Both the position numbers and the translations under genes were made by a program. Shown here piece by piece: positions 1 to 6,946 of a stretch of DNA of 17,430 bases (the first letter of the stretch is position 1; each line of letters begins with the position of its first letter). Source of the stretch: Deltaproteobacteria bacterium (lineage in GTDB: Bacteria; Myxococcota_A; UBA9042; DTJE01); contig JADHTP010000033.1 of NCBI GenBank assembly GCA_016784945.1, forward strand, positions 1-17,430, in the 5' to 3' direction. The notes under the pieces are model-generated. The model ran no database searches, was not told where the DNA came from, and saw nothing but the letters and a program-made list of their open reading frames with translations.

Positions 1-256
1 CGCAAATCGCAGGGAAGTCCATAGTCGATAGTCAATAGTCCATGGTTCGTCTGCAGTGGGGAGTGACGGCGGAGTCGTCGCGACCAGGGGGGTCATAGGG
101 GGGCGGCGCCCCCCTTGAGCAAGAGAAGCGCAAATCGCAGGGAAGTCCATAGTCGATAGTCAATAGTCCATGGTTCGTCTGCAGTGGGGAGTGACGGCGG
201 AGTCGTCGCGACCAGGGGGGTCATAGGGGGGCGCCGCCCCCCTTGAGTAAGAGAAG
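1..256. repeat. 128-bp tandem direct repeat (two copies)
   Basis: Positions 1-128 and 129-256 are nearly identical; I see only two differences, a g/c change inside the GC-rich palindrome near the end and a c/t change in the last ten bases. A third, decayed start is seen at 257-270. Each unit begins with a run of 7-bp repeats (16-50 and 144-178, consensus AGTCNAT closed by GGTTCGT) and ends with a G-run/C-run palindrome around 97-113 and 225-241. A diverged copy of the same unit lies at 6826-6933. The left copy starts at the window edge, so the array may continue outside. Confidence 0.95.
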
Positions 257-302
257 CGCCAAGCGCAGGGCGGCACGCCAGTGCCCGCCCGAGATTGGCG
301 CC

Positions 303-327
303 TTGTAGGGAACGGACACCCCTACAA
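303..327. terminator. stem-loop downstream of the first TPR/PEGA gene
   Basis: TTGTAGGG (303-310) is the reverse complement of CCCTACAA (320-327), giving an 8-bp stem with a 9-nt loop. It lies about 45 nt past the stop codon of the minus-strand gene ending at 371. There is no clear T-run on the minus strand after the stem, so a factor-independent terminator is uncertain; it may instead be part of the local repeat family. A similar CCTTGTAGGG-type word occurs near 16331-16342. Just beside it, 332-352 carries a short hexamer-like run (cgttca, cgttca, cgatca). Confidence 0.35.
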
Positions 328-370
328 AAGAATCGTTCACGTTCACGATCACGGTAGACGGTGGACGTCC

Positions 371-1621
371 CTAGAAACGGATCGTGGTGGCGATGCCGTT
401 GCCCGTGGGGACCACGGTCACCGACTGGTCGGGAGGCAGGGCGAAATACAGGGCCAGACCCACACCGAGAGCGGCCGCACCCGCTCCCCACAATCCATAG
501 GCCGCGTTGGCCCGCGTGCGCCCCCTCGACGCCCGGGAGTCCCATGCCGAATCGTAGGCCGCGTAGGAAACGAAATCCTTGGGGTCCATGCCGTTGAGGT
601 CCTGGTGGTCCCGGTAGGCCAGACCATAACTGATGGCCCCGGCCACCGCCGCCGCCATCCCGGTCCCCATGGTCACCCACGCCGCGATCCGCGCCCCGTC
701 CTTGCGGATCCTGGTTGGTTCCCTGGGTGGTTCCCCGACCACGGTCTTTTCCACGGGGGCAAAGGACGCCTTCGTCACGGCCGGCGCAGGTCGCGCCATT
801 GACGGAGCCGCCGCCGCCCGGGGCTTGAGGTCGGCCTGGACAAGCACTTTTTCGCCAGGCCTCACGGTCACCTTCTTTTCGAAAGGCTGGTGACCCTTCG
901 CTTCCGCGCGGACCAGGTACCGCCCCGGCTTCACGACCTTTTCGATGGGCGTGCGGCCCAGGTACTCACCATCCAGCGACACCTCGCAACCAACGGTCCG
1001 GCTGTGGACCGTCAGGAGTGCGATGCGGCCCACCAGCTTCAGGGACACCTTGGCCTCCACTCCCTCCTTGACGACCACCCTCACCGACGTTCCGTCATAT
1101 CCCTTTCCGGCCGCGAAGACACGGTGCCGTCCGGCCCGTACCCAGTTGGACTTGCGGGTCAGAAGGTTCCCGGGCGACTTCATGCCCAGCCACACCTCGG
1201 CATCGACCGGGTCCACGGTCACGGTCAGCTTCCCGTGGGTGTCACACAGCACCGATTCGGCTTTCGACAGCAGGTCTTTCGCCTCTTTCTTTTCGTCCGT
1301 TGACCGGGCCTCGTCCCCGTACCGGGCGGCCCATTCCCAGGCCTTTGCGGGCTCGTCCAGCCGCAAAAGGTACAGCGCGGCCACGTTGTACAGATAGGCG
1401 GAATCCCGGGTGAGGTCCCAGGCCTTCTTGAAGCCGTCGACGGCCTGGGTGTAGCGGCGGGCCTGAGCATCTCCAGCCGCCTTTTCGGCCACGCGGCGCC
1501 CCTCGGATTCCGTGGGCGTCTGGGCCAGGCTCACGGAGCACACGGCACACACCAGCAGGGTGACCGTGACGGTCACGCGAAAGGCCTTCGGCAAGACGAT
1601 TTCCACAAGCATCAGCACCAC
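371..1621 (-). CDS. secreted/anchored TPR-PEGA domain protein
   Basis: 416 aa. The N terminus has a signal-like hydrophobic stretch at about 13-33, ending SLA-Q. Residues 40-125 are alpha-helical and TPR-like. Two beta-rich PEGA-like repeats follow at about 130-198 and 200-268; the second has the typical VSLDGEYLGRTP pattern. After a Pro/Ala-rich linker come two Gly/Ala-rich hydrophobic segments (about 311-333 and 374-394), and the chain ends in TTIRF. PEGA domains are known as extracytoplasmic modules that often accompany bacterial Ser/Thr kinases; the exact function is unknown. The gene lies 55 bp downstream of a Ser/Thr kinase on the same strand, and a paralogue with the same layout follows the second kinase at 12787. 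The start is uncertain: GTG at 1621 is the longest choice, ATG at 1612 is equally plausible, and neither has a clear Shine-Dalgarno sequence. Confidence 0.85.
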   Translation of the reverse strand: MVLMLVEIVLPKAFRVTVTVTLLVCAVCSVSLAQTPTESEGRRVAEKAAGDAQARRYTQAVDGFKKAWDLTRDSAYLYNVAALYLLRLDEPAKAWEWAARYGDEARSTDEKKEAKDLLSKAESVLCDTHGKLTVTVDPVDAEVWLGMKSPGNLLTRKSNWVRAGRHRVFAAGKGYDGTSVRVVVKEGVEAKVSLKLVGRIALLTVHSRTVGCEVSLDGEYLGRTPIEKVVKPGRYLVRAEAKGHQPFEKKVTVRPGEKVLVQADLKPRAAAAPSMARPAPAVTKASFAPVEKTVVGEPPREPTRIRKDGARIAAWVTMGTGMAAAVAGAISYGLAYRDHQDLNGMDPKDFVSYAAYDSAWDSRASRGRTRANAAYGLWGAGAAALGVGLALYFALPPDQSVTVVPTGNGIATTIRF

Positions 1622-1676
1622 CAGGGCAGCGTTCGTAGAGTACCAATGACGGGAGGGTGCGTCCAGCGCCGATCCG

Positions 1677-3128
1677 TCAGCGCCCGCCCTTCTTCAGACG
1701 AAGGTTGTCGGGCGGTCCGCGGTCACCGCCGGTCTTCAGTATCCGCGTGATGTCATGGTCCAGGGCGGGCTTGCGACGAACCCGGCGCCGCGGTTTCTTC
1801 CGGTCGGGATTCTTCGAAGGGACCTTGACCTCCAGTGGCCGGCCCGGGTCCGATCGGGCAGGGTCAATGACCGGCACATCCCCGGGGGGTTCAGGGACAT
1901 CTTCGCCGACCACTGTTTCCGCCATCACGTCCGGGGCTGACGTCACGGGTTCTGGCGGGATCCGTGAGGTCTCCGGCGTTTGCCAGGTGGCCAATGCGAA
2001 GGCCAGGCCCGCTCCAACGAGGACAGCCAGCACCAGTCCCACGAGGGGTCTCCTGTCCACCTTCACCGACTGCCTTTCGACGGTGCCGGCCCCTGTCTCT
2101 TCCATCGAGGGTCCGGGAACCAGCTGCGTGACCTGGTCCCGAACAACGGCGTCGGGGACGGGAACGCCCTTGCCACCGGCGTCCATCATGGCCCGGCCCA
2201 GCAACGCCCTCGCTTCCGTGGCGTCCGCGGGCCTCGCCTTCACGTCCACGGACAGGATCGCGGCCAGGAACCTCTCCAGACCCTCGGGCACCCTCACGTC
2301 CGGGTTGGCGTGATAAACGGGGGGCGCCTTCTCCTGCACCTTCTTCATGGCCAGGGCCAGGGGCGTGTCCGCTTCGAAGGGGGGTCGACCGGCTACCATT
2401 TCGAACAGGATCACACCCACCGAATACAGGTCGCTTCGCCGGTCCACACTCCAGGCCTGGGCCTGCTCCGGGCTCATATAGGTCGGGGTTCCGAAGGCCA
2501 TCCCAGTGGCGGTGAGGGACGTCACTTCAGCGCCCTGGAGCTTGGCGATCCCGAAATCCAGCACCTTGACGAAATCCGCCTTGCCGCGACTGTCCAGCAG
2601 GTGGATGTTATCGGGCTTGAGGTCCCGGTGCAGTATGCCTTCGCCATGGGCCTCTTCCAGAGAATCGAGGACCTGGTCCACGACACCCACGGCCCGGACC
2701 GGGTCCATGGGACCCGCCATATCCTTGAGGACGGCGCCCAGGGACCGACCCTTCAGAAGTTCCATGGCGATGAAAAGAAGTCCGTCCCCGGTCTGTCCGA
2801 AATCGAACACGGTGATGGTGTGCGGATTGGCGAGCCGACTGGCGGCCCGGGCCTCCCGGAAGAACCGCTTGATGGCCTGCTCGTCCCCGGCGGCCTCCGG
2901 CTTCAAGAGCTTCAGGGCCACGTCCCGGTCCGTGGAGTGCTGGTAAGCCCGGTACACGGCCCCCATGCCCCCGGCGCCGATGAGTTCCCTGATGGTGAAC
3001 CGGCCGTCGAGATCCCTGCCGATCAGTTCGTCTTCGCGGTCCACGATGAAGGTTGGGGCGCCGTCTAGGGGGCACTTGAGCACATGGTTGCCGAACCGAT
3101 CGCCGCATTCGGGACACACCCGGGTCAC
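1677..3128 (-). CDS. zinc-ribbon serine/threonine protein kinase (Hanks type), membrane anchored
   Basis: 483 aa from the chosen GTG. A short zinc-ribbon-like motif lies at residues 5-19 (CPECG then CPLDG, three Cys). The kinase domain follows: glycine loop GAGGMG (about 51-56), catalytic Lys in VALK (73), HRDLKPDN with the catalytic Asp at 169, DFG (191-193) and a GTPTYMSPEQ activation segment. One transmembrane helix lies at about 361-379, then a Pro-rich and strongly basic tail without a recognisable sensor domain. All residues needed for catalysis are present. Start: GTG at 3128 has GGGGAGGG five bases upstream. ATG at 3164 (495 aa) has no Shine-Dalgarno match, and longer starts would run into the divergent gene at 3211. 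The next gene downstream (371-1621) encodes a TPR/PEGA protein, a likely partner. Substrates are unknown. Confidence 0.93.
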   Translation of the reverse strand: MTRVCPECGDRFGNHVLKCPLDGAPTFIVDREDELIGRDLDGRFTIRELIGAGGMGAVYRAYQHSTDRDVALKLLKPEAAGDEQAIKRFFREARAASRLANPHTITVFDFGQTGDGLLFIAMELLKGRSLGAVLKDMAGPMDPVRAVGVVDQVLDSLEEAHGEGILHRDLKPDNIHLLDSRGKADFVKVLDFGIAKLQGAEVTSLTATGMAFGTPTYMSPEQAQAWSVDRRSDLYSVGVILFEMVAGRPPFEADTPLALAMKKVQEKAPPVYHANPDVRVPEGLERFLAAILSVDVKARPADATEARALLGRAMMDAGGKGVPVPDAVVRDQVTQLVPGPSMEETGAGTVERQSVKVDRRPLVGLVLAVLVGAGLAFALATWQTPETSRIPPEPVTSAPDVMAETVVGEDVPEPPGDVPVIDPARSDPGRPLEVKVPSKNPDRKKPRRRVRRKPALDHDITRILKTGGDRGPPDNLRLKKGGR

Positions 3129-3141
3129 GTCGCCCTCCCCG
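3129..3141 (-). promoter_or_regulatory. ribosome binding site deciding the kinase start
   Basis: On the minus strand GGGGAGGG lies 5 nt before a GTG codon at 3128. The more upstream ATG at 3164 lacks such a site, while most other genes in this window have a recognisable GGAG-type site. A TACAAT hexamer at 3153-3158 (minus) could be a -10 box that leaves only the GTG start on the transcript, but no good -35 is visible. Confidence 0.45.
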
Positions 3142-3210
3142 TTGAAGGGCCTATTGTAATCCATTGTGGAGGGTAGTCGCCTATCGCTTCCGTCTGTTAA
3201 CATCGGGTTC

Positions 3211-3927
3211 ATGGATTTCCATTCCACCGCCCTTTCCATTGTGGGCAGCCTGCTCCCTTCACTGCTTCTGCTGGCCTATATCCATTCCCAGGACCGTCGA
3301 AAAAAAGAACAACTGAGGTACCTCGCGCTGACCTTCGCCGCGGGCATGTTTTCGGCCGTGGTGGCCTTCTTCCTCTTCGAACTGCTGGAAATGATGACCG
3401 TGTACCGGACCATCTTCTTAGGGAGCGGGGAGGACGATCTGGCCAAGGCGGCCTTCGCCATGGGCGTGGTGGGCCCCGCCGAGGAGTGCCTCAAGCTGGC
3501 GGCCGTGGTCCTTACCGCGAGCCGTCTGGGGGCCCTGGACGAACCGGCGGACGGCATCATCTACAGCACGGCGGCCGCCCTGGGTTTCGCGTCGTCGGAA
3601 AACTGGTACGCCATGTGGGCCACGGGCGGCCTGGACCTGGGGCGGGCGGCGGTGGTCCCCTTCGTCCACATGCTCTTTTCGGCCTTTTCGGGCTGGGGCC
3701 TGGGAGAATCCCTGGCTGGAGGCCGAAAGAGGCGTCAGTGGCCCGTCTACCTGGGCCTGGCCCTGGCCTCCACCTATCACGGCCTGTACAACTACGTGGA
3801 ATTCATCGGCGGGATGTGGCACTTCGTCACGCTGCCCATCGTGGCCATCATGTGGGTCTTTCTCACCCGCACACTGGGGGGATTCGTGCGGTTGCCCCTG
3901 CAGGGCAAGGCGCCTAGAAAAGAGTGA
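3211..3927 (+). CDS. PrsW-family intramembrane metalloprotease
   Basis: 238 aa with about seven hydrophobic segments. PrsW proteins (related to the CPBP/ABI membrane proteases) are inner-membrane metalloproteases; the best-known member makes the site-1 cut in an anti-sigma factor. Visible family motifs are EECLK (Glu91-Glu92, Lys95), FASSEN (126-131), a conserved His153 in PFVHMLFSAFSG, and His190 in YHGLYN, the expected metal and catalytic positions. The start is the ATG at 3211, whose product begins close to the first membrane helix; an in-frame GTG at 3166 would add 15 non-family residues and approach the divergent kinase. The gene is divergent from the kinase and its last 14 bases overlap the end of the convergent gene at 3914. 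No anti-sigma factor is encoded here, so the substrate is unknown. Confidence 0.88.
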   Translation: MDFHSTALSIVGSLLPSLLLLAYIHSQDRRKKEQLRYLALTFAAGMFSAVVAFFLFELLEMMTVYRTIFLGSGEDDLAKAAFAMGVVGPAEECLKLAAVVLTASRLGALDEPADGIIYSTAAALGFASSENWYAMWATGGLDLGRAAVVPFVHMLFSAFSGWGLGESLAGGRKRRQWPVYLGLALASTYHGLYNYVEFIGGMWHFVTLPIVAIMWVFLTRTLGGFVRLPLQGKAPRKE

Positions 3928-5056
3928 AGAAGGCGGGACGGGCGGCCAGTTTCTCCAGCTTGCCCTTCAGGGTTTCGAAGCCGGCCATGTCCGTGGCCTG
4001 CTTGACCTTGGCCAGGCGGCTGCGCACCCGCGCATTGATGGCGCCCTTGTAGCGGGCGGACTTGTTCTTTGCGATGGGGACCACGTCCACCTGCACCAGG
4101 GACGTGGTGGGCACCAGGAATCCCTTCTCGGCACCGTAGGGCAACACTGGATAGCTGTTCACGCCCTTGACCCGGATGGGATTCTCTTCGTCCATACGGG
4201 TGATGAACACGCCCTTCATCCATTTTTCGCCGTTGATCTCGGCGGGCTCGATGAAGATCTTCTCGATCATTTCGCCCTTGTCCTCGATCTCGGTGACTCG
4301 GGCCAGCGTGTCGGCCTCCAGGGCCAAGAGGATGGTCTCCTCGAAGACCTTGGTGACCGCGTTCACGTACTTCACCACTTCCGCGGCCAGTTCCTGGTTG
4401 TAGATCACGCCGGGGAACACGGTTTCGAAAATGTACAATGGCCGCTTGTCACGGAAATCCCGGCACCGGGCCAGGTAGAGGTCCAGTTGCTGCTCGGCCT
4501 GGACCATGGCCTGGGGATCGGCCGCCTTCTGCAGCAGGGAATACACGGTGGCGGTGTCCTGGATGTGGGCCGTGACGGTCTCGAGCACCGTGCCTTCCTC
4601 CGCGCCCAGCTTTTCGCCCTTCGCGCCCGTAAGATAGCCGATGATGTAACCTGCTTCCCGGGACTTGTAGTTTTCGATGGAGCGTTCCTTCATGACCTTG
4701 CCGAAGAAAGTCCCCACGCCCAGGAGAAGCACCACCAGGACCGCGATGCCGATGATCCACTGCAGCGCCAGGCGGGTCTTGCCGCCGGAAAAGGCCGCAT
4801 CCAGATCCACGGACTCGTCCAGGGCCGCTTCGTCGGGCACGCCCGAGGGAGCATTGAGAGAGAAATCGAAATCCTCGGCCGTGGTCCGCTTGGGCGTTTC
4901 CTGAACGGCCTCGGTCTTCAGGGTCTTGGTCACGATGCCGAGCTTGGCCTTCAGGTCGTCGAGGGACTGTTTCTTGTCGTCCGCAGACCCGGTCTCGGCC
5001 TCCTGGGTGTCCTCTGGTTGCTCGTCCGTCGGCTCTTTGGTCTCGTCATCAGCCAT
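3914..5056 (-). CDS. single-pass membrane protein with acidic cytoplasmic tail, unknown function
   Basis: 380 aa; no family recognised. Residues 1-90 are acidic, low in complexity and rich in Glu/Asp/Thr/Ser, with a lysine-rich stretch at about 28-58. One transmembrane helix spans about 97-118, and the remaining 260 residues form a mixed alpha/beta domain, expected to be extracytoplasmic given the lack of a signal peptide and the single helix. An AGGAG site sits 7 nt before the ATG at 5056, so the start is firm. The gene lies 50 bp downstream of the beta-barrel gene on the same strand, so they are probably co-transcribed. Its 3' end overlaps the convergent PrsW gene. The Thr/Ser-rich acidic tail would be a reasonable kinase substrate, but that is inference only. 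Confidence 0.85.
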   Translation of the reverse strand: MADDETKEPTDEQPEDTQEAETGSADDKKQSLDDLKAKLGIVTKTLKTEAVQETPKRTTAEDFDFSLNAPSGVPDEAALDESVDLDAAFSGGKTRLALQWIIGIAVLVVLLLGVGTFFGKVMKERSIENYKSREAGYIIGYLTGAKGEKLGAEEGTVLETVTAHIQDTATVYSLLQKAADPQAMVQAEQQLDLYLARCRDFRDKRPLYIFETVFPGVIYNQELAAEVVKYVNAVTKVFEETILLALEADTLARVTEIEDKGEMIEKIFIEPAEINGEKWMKGVFITRMDEENPIRVKGVNSYPVLPYGAEKGFLVPTTSLVQVDVVPIAKNKSARYKGAINARVRSRLAKVKQATDMAGFETLKGKLEKLAARPAFFTLF

Positions 5057-5106
5057 GTCACGTCTCCTATTTTGGAGCCATACCAGCGATCAGCGCGGGT
5101 CCCATC

Positions 5107-6729
5107 TCACCACAGGATATCCGCCGTGGCCCGCAGCTTGTACAGATTGCCCAGCCCGTTTCCGTCCGTATCGTCGAAGGCGGAGCCCGGCCGGGCCCAA
5201 GCCGCCTGCACGCCCAGGCGCATTTCGATGAGGGCATGGACGGGGAACCGATAGGAAATGGCGGCATCCACCTCGATGCCGATGCCTTTGGAACTCCAGG
5301 TCTTGTTGCCGTATTTCACGGGATCCACCCGGTAGCCCAGCGGGTACCCGCCGTGGCCGGCCGCATTGTAGGGTCCAGAAACAGGGGCCATGGCCTGGGC
5401 CCACAGGAAAGCGGCCTGGATCTCCAGGCCCTTCATCGGCCGGTACCGGAAGCGGGGGTAGAGGTACAGGGCGTTGGTGATGGAACCGTTGGTAGCCGAT
5501 CGCTTGTATCCGTCCGGCGGCTGGAACACCAGGGCCGGGTCCGACACCCGGTCCGGCGCCCGGGCGCTCGTGCGGCCGAGCACTTCGTCGAACAGGATCA
5601 TGCCCACGTGGTAGTTCGGGTCGAACTTGAGTCCGCGGGCCACGTCATCCAGGGTGTCTCCGTCCCCGGAGGCCAGCCCGAATTCCAGGCTCGGCAGCAG
5701 GCCCCATTTCGGTGCATCCACCTCGGCCCGGAATACGAATCCGTACTGCCTCAGTGTCGCCCCGTCACGGGCCTTCGGCGGCCCGGCCTTGTCCGCGAAG
5801 TCCAGGCGGCCCAGGATGTACACGCCTTCCGCGGACAGGGACAGAGTGGTGCGGTGGGAATCCAGTCGCACCTGGTGCTTCATGTAGGCATCGAGGGCCA
5901 CGGCCCACAACTTGTCGTCGTCATCGAAGGTCTGGTTCCGATAGGCAGCGTACACCCCGGCAAACAGGTCGTACAGCTCGGGGATCACGTTGCCATTGTA
6001 GAACAAGGACAACACGCCTTCGTAGGCCAGGTCCCCGTCAAGGAGGTCCGCGTTGTCGTCCTGGAAGACCACGTCCGCACCCACGGCGATATAGAAGTCC
6101 TTGGCGGGCATGGTGGCGAAAACCACCCGGTCCACGATGTCCGAATGGACTGGGTCCTTGAAGCTGCCTTCTTCGTCTTCGCCCCCGTTGGCCACCAGGC
6201 CCAGTCCCCACTGGGACGTCATCTGGCCCACACGCAGAACGCCGGCCGGCGATTTCCATTCGATATAGAGCTTGCGCACCGTGGACCGGTCATAGAACTG
6301 GTTGTCCGTGCGCGGGTACAGGAGGGCGTCCTCACCGGTCCGGGTGGTGTCGCCGGCCAGCTGACCGGCCAGGTTCGCGCTGGCCACGATGTGCAGGTCA
6401 TCCAGGATCCGGAAGGTGGGATCGATCCGGAAGCGGTGGTCCAGGTACATGTTCAGACCGTCCCGAAAACCGGTTTCGTCCAGGTCGAAGGCCGATGTCT
6501 GGTTCCAGTGGATCCAGTAGGAACCGTGAAAGGACACCACGGGTTCTTCTTTCGCCGTGGCGGTGGCCGCGTCACCTTGCTCCGGGTCGGCCCCGGCGGG
6601 CTCCATGGGTTCAAGGGGGAGGGCGCCGGGACTCACCTGGCCCCAGGCTGTCGACGACAGGAGCAGTCCTCCAAGGAGCACGAGGGCGATGCCCTGGTAA
6701 ACGAACCCCGACCCCCGCTTGACCTTCAT
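5107..6729 (-). CDS. outer-membrane beta-barrel (porin-like) protein
   Basis: 540 aa. A signal peptide is visible (basic MKVKR, hydrophobic 11-28, cleavage near AWG-Q at 30). The rest is built of alternating amphipathic strands with frequent aromatic residues (for example LYIEWKSPAGVLRVGQM), acidic loops such as FDDDDK, and a final strand ending in DILW with a C-terminal aromatic residue, as expected for an outer-membrane barrel inserted by the BAM machinery. The substrate is unknown; an alginate/porin-like channel is one possibility. The ATG at 6729 is chosen because GGAGG lies 4 nt upstream and the signal peptide starts there; longer in-frame starts would add non-signal sequence. It heads an apparent two-gene unit with the membrane protein at 3914-5056. 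Confidence 0.85.
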   Translation of the reverse strand: MKVKRGSGFVYQGIALVLLGGLLLSSTAWGQVSPGALPLEPMEPAGADPEQGDAATATAKEEPVVSFHGSYWIHWNQTSAFDLDETGFRDGLNMYLDHRFRIDPTFRILDDLHIVASANLAGQLAGDTTRTGEDALLYPRTDNQFYDRSTVRKLYIEWKSPAGVLRVGQMTSQWGLGLVANGGEDEEGSFKDPVHSDIVDRVVFATMPAKDFYIAVGADVVFQDDNADLLDGDLAYEGVLSLFYNGNVIPELYDLFAGVYAAYRNQTFDDDDKLWAVALDAYMKHQVRLDSHRTTLSLSAEGVYILGRLDFADKAGPPKARDGATLRQYGFVFRAEVDAPKWGLLPSLEFGLASGDGDTLDDVARGLKFDPNYHVGMILFDEVLGRTSARAPDRVSDPALVFQPPDGYKRSATNGSITNALYLYPRFRYRPMKGLEIQAAFLWAQAMAPVSGPYNAAGHGGYPLGYRVDPVKYGNKTWSSKGIGIEVDAAISYRFPVHALIEMRLGVQAAWARPGSAFDDTDGNGLGNLYKLRATADILW

Positions 6730-6769
6730 GATGCCTCCAGACCACCCGACCACGAATTGCACTGAATCG

Positions 6770-6798
6770 TTTTTATCGGACAGAAACCCAACGGTCAA
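6770..6798 (-). promoter_or_regulatory. putative sigma70-type promoter of the beta-barrel gene
   Basis: On the minus strand TTGACC (6798-6793) is followed after 17 nt by TAAAAA (6775-6770). The -35 matches the consensus at five of six positions and the -10 at four of six. The expected start of transcription near 6763 leaves a leader of about 33 nt before the ATG at 6729. Confidence 0.5.
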
Positions 6799-6825
6799 GG
6801 AGACAGGGAGGGCGGTCGACAGGGC

Positions 6826-6933
6826 AGTCGATGGTCAATAGTCCATAGTCCATGGTTCGTTCAGTAGCAGGGAGCAGCAACGGAGTCGGTGCGACAATGA
6901 GGGTCGTAGGGGAGAGGCGCCCCCCTTGTGCAG
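6826..6933. repeat. diverged copy of the 128-bp dispersed repeat
   Basis: Five 7-bp units at 6826-6860, closed by GGTTCGT, are followed by sequence clearly alignable with the units at 1-256, ending in the same C-run (around 6918-6925). The copy has the same orientation relative to the upstream minus-strand gene as the copies at 1-256: its GC palindrome lies nearest the 3' end of that gene (RLP, ending 6947), the heptads further away. The GC palindrome might act as a transcription stop for the RLP operon. Confidence 0.85.
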
Positions 6934-6946
6934 GTCGAATGGTCCT

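Noticed and set aside
1..256. Tandem repeat as a CRISPR array
   Set aside because: Only two long near-identical units without variable spacers; no cas gene in the window.
303..327. Stem-loop as a firm rho-independent terminator
   Set aside because: No T-run follows on the minus strand, so it is listed only as a low-confidence terminator.
93..680. 195-codon minus-strand frame running through the 128-bp repeats
   Set aside because: It overlaps the 3' end of the TPR/PEGA gene in another frame and its C-terminal part is only the translated repeat.
1980..3068. 362-codon plus-strand frame across the first kinase
   Set aside because: Antisense shadow of the kinase; the minus strand encodes all kinase motifs and the shadow product is a Gly/His/Arg-rich low-complexity chain typical for high-GC antisense frames.
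5236..6765. 509-codon plus-strand frame across the beta-barrel gene
   Set aside because: Same reason; it lacks a ribosome site and any recognisable domain, while the minus strand has a signal peptide and barrel strands.
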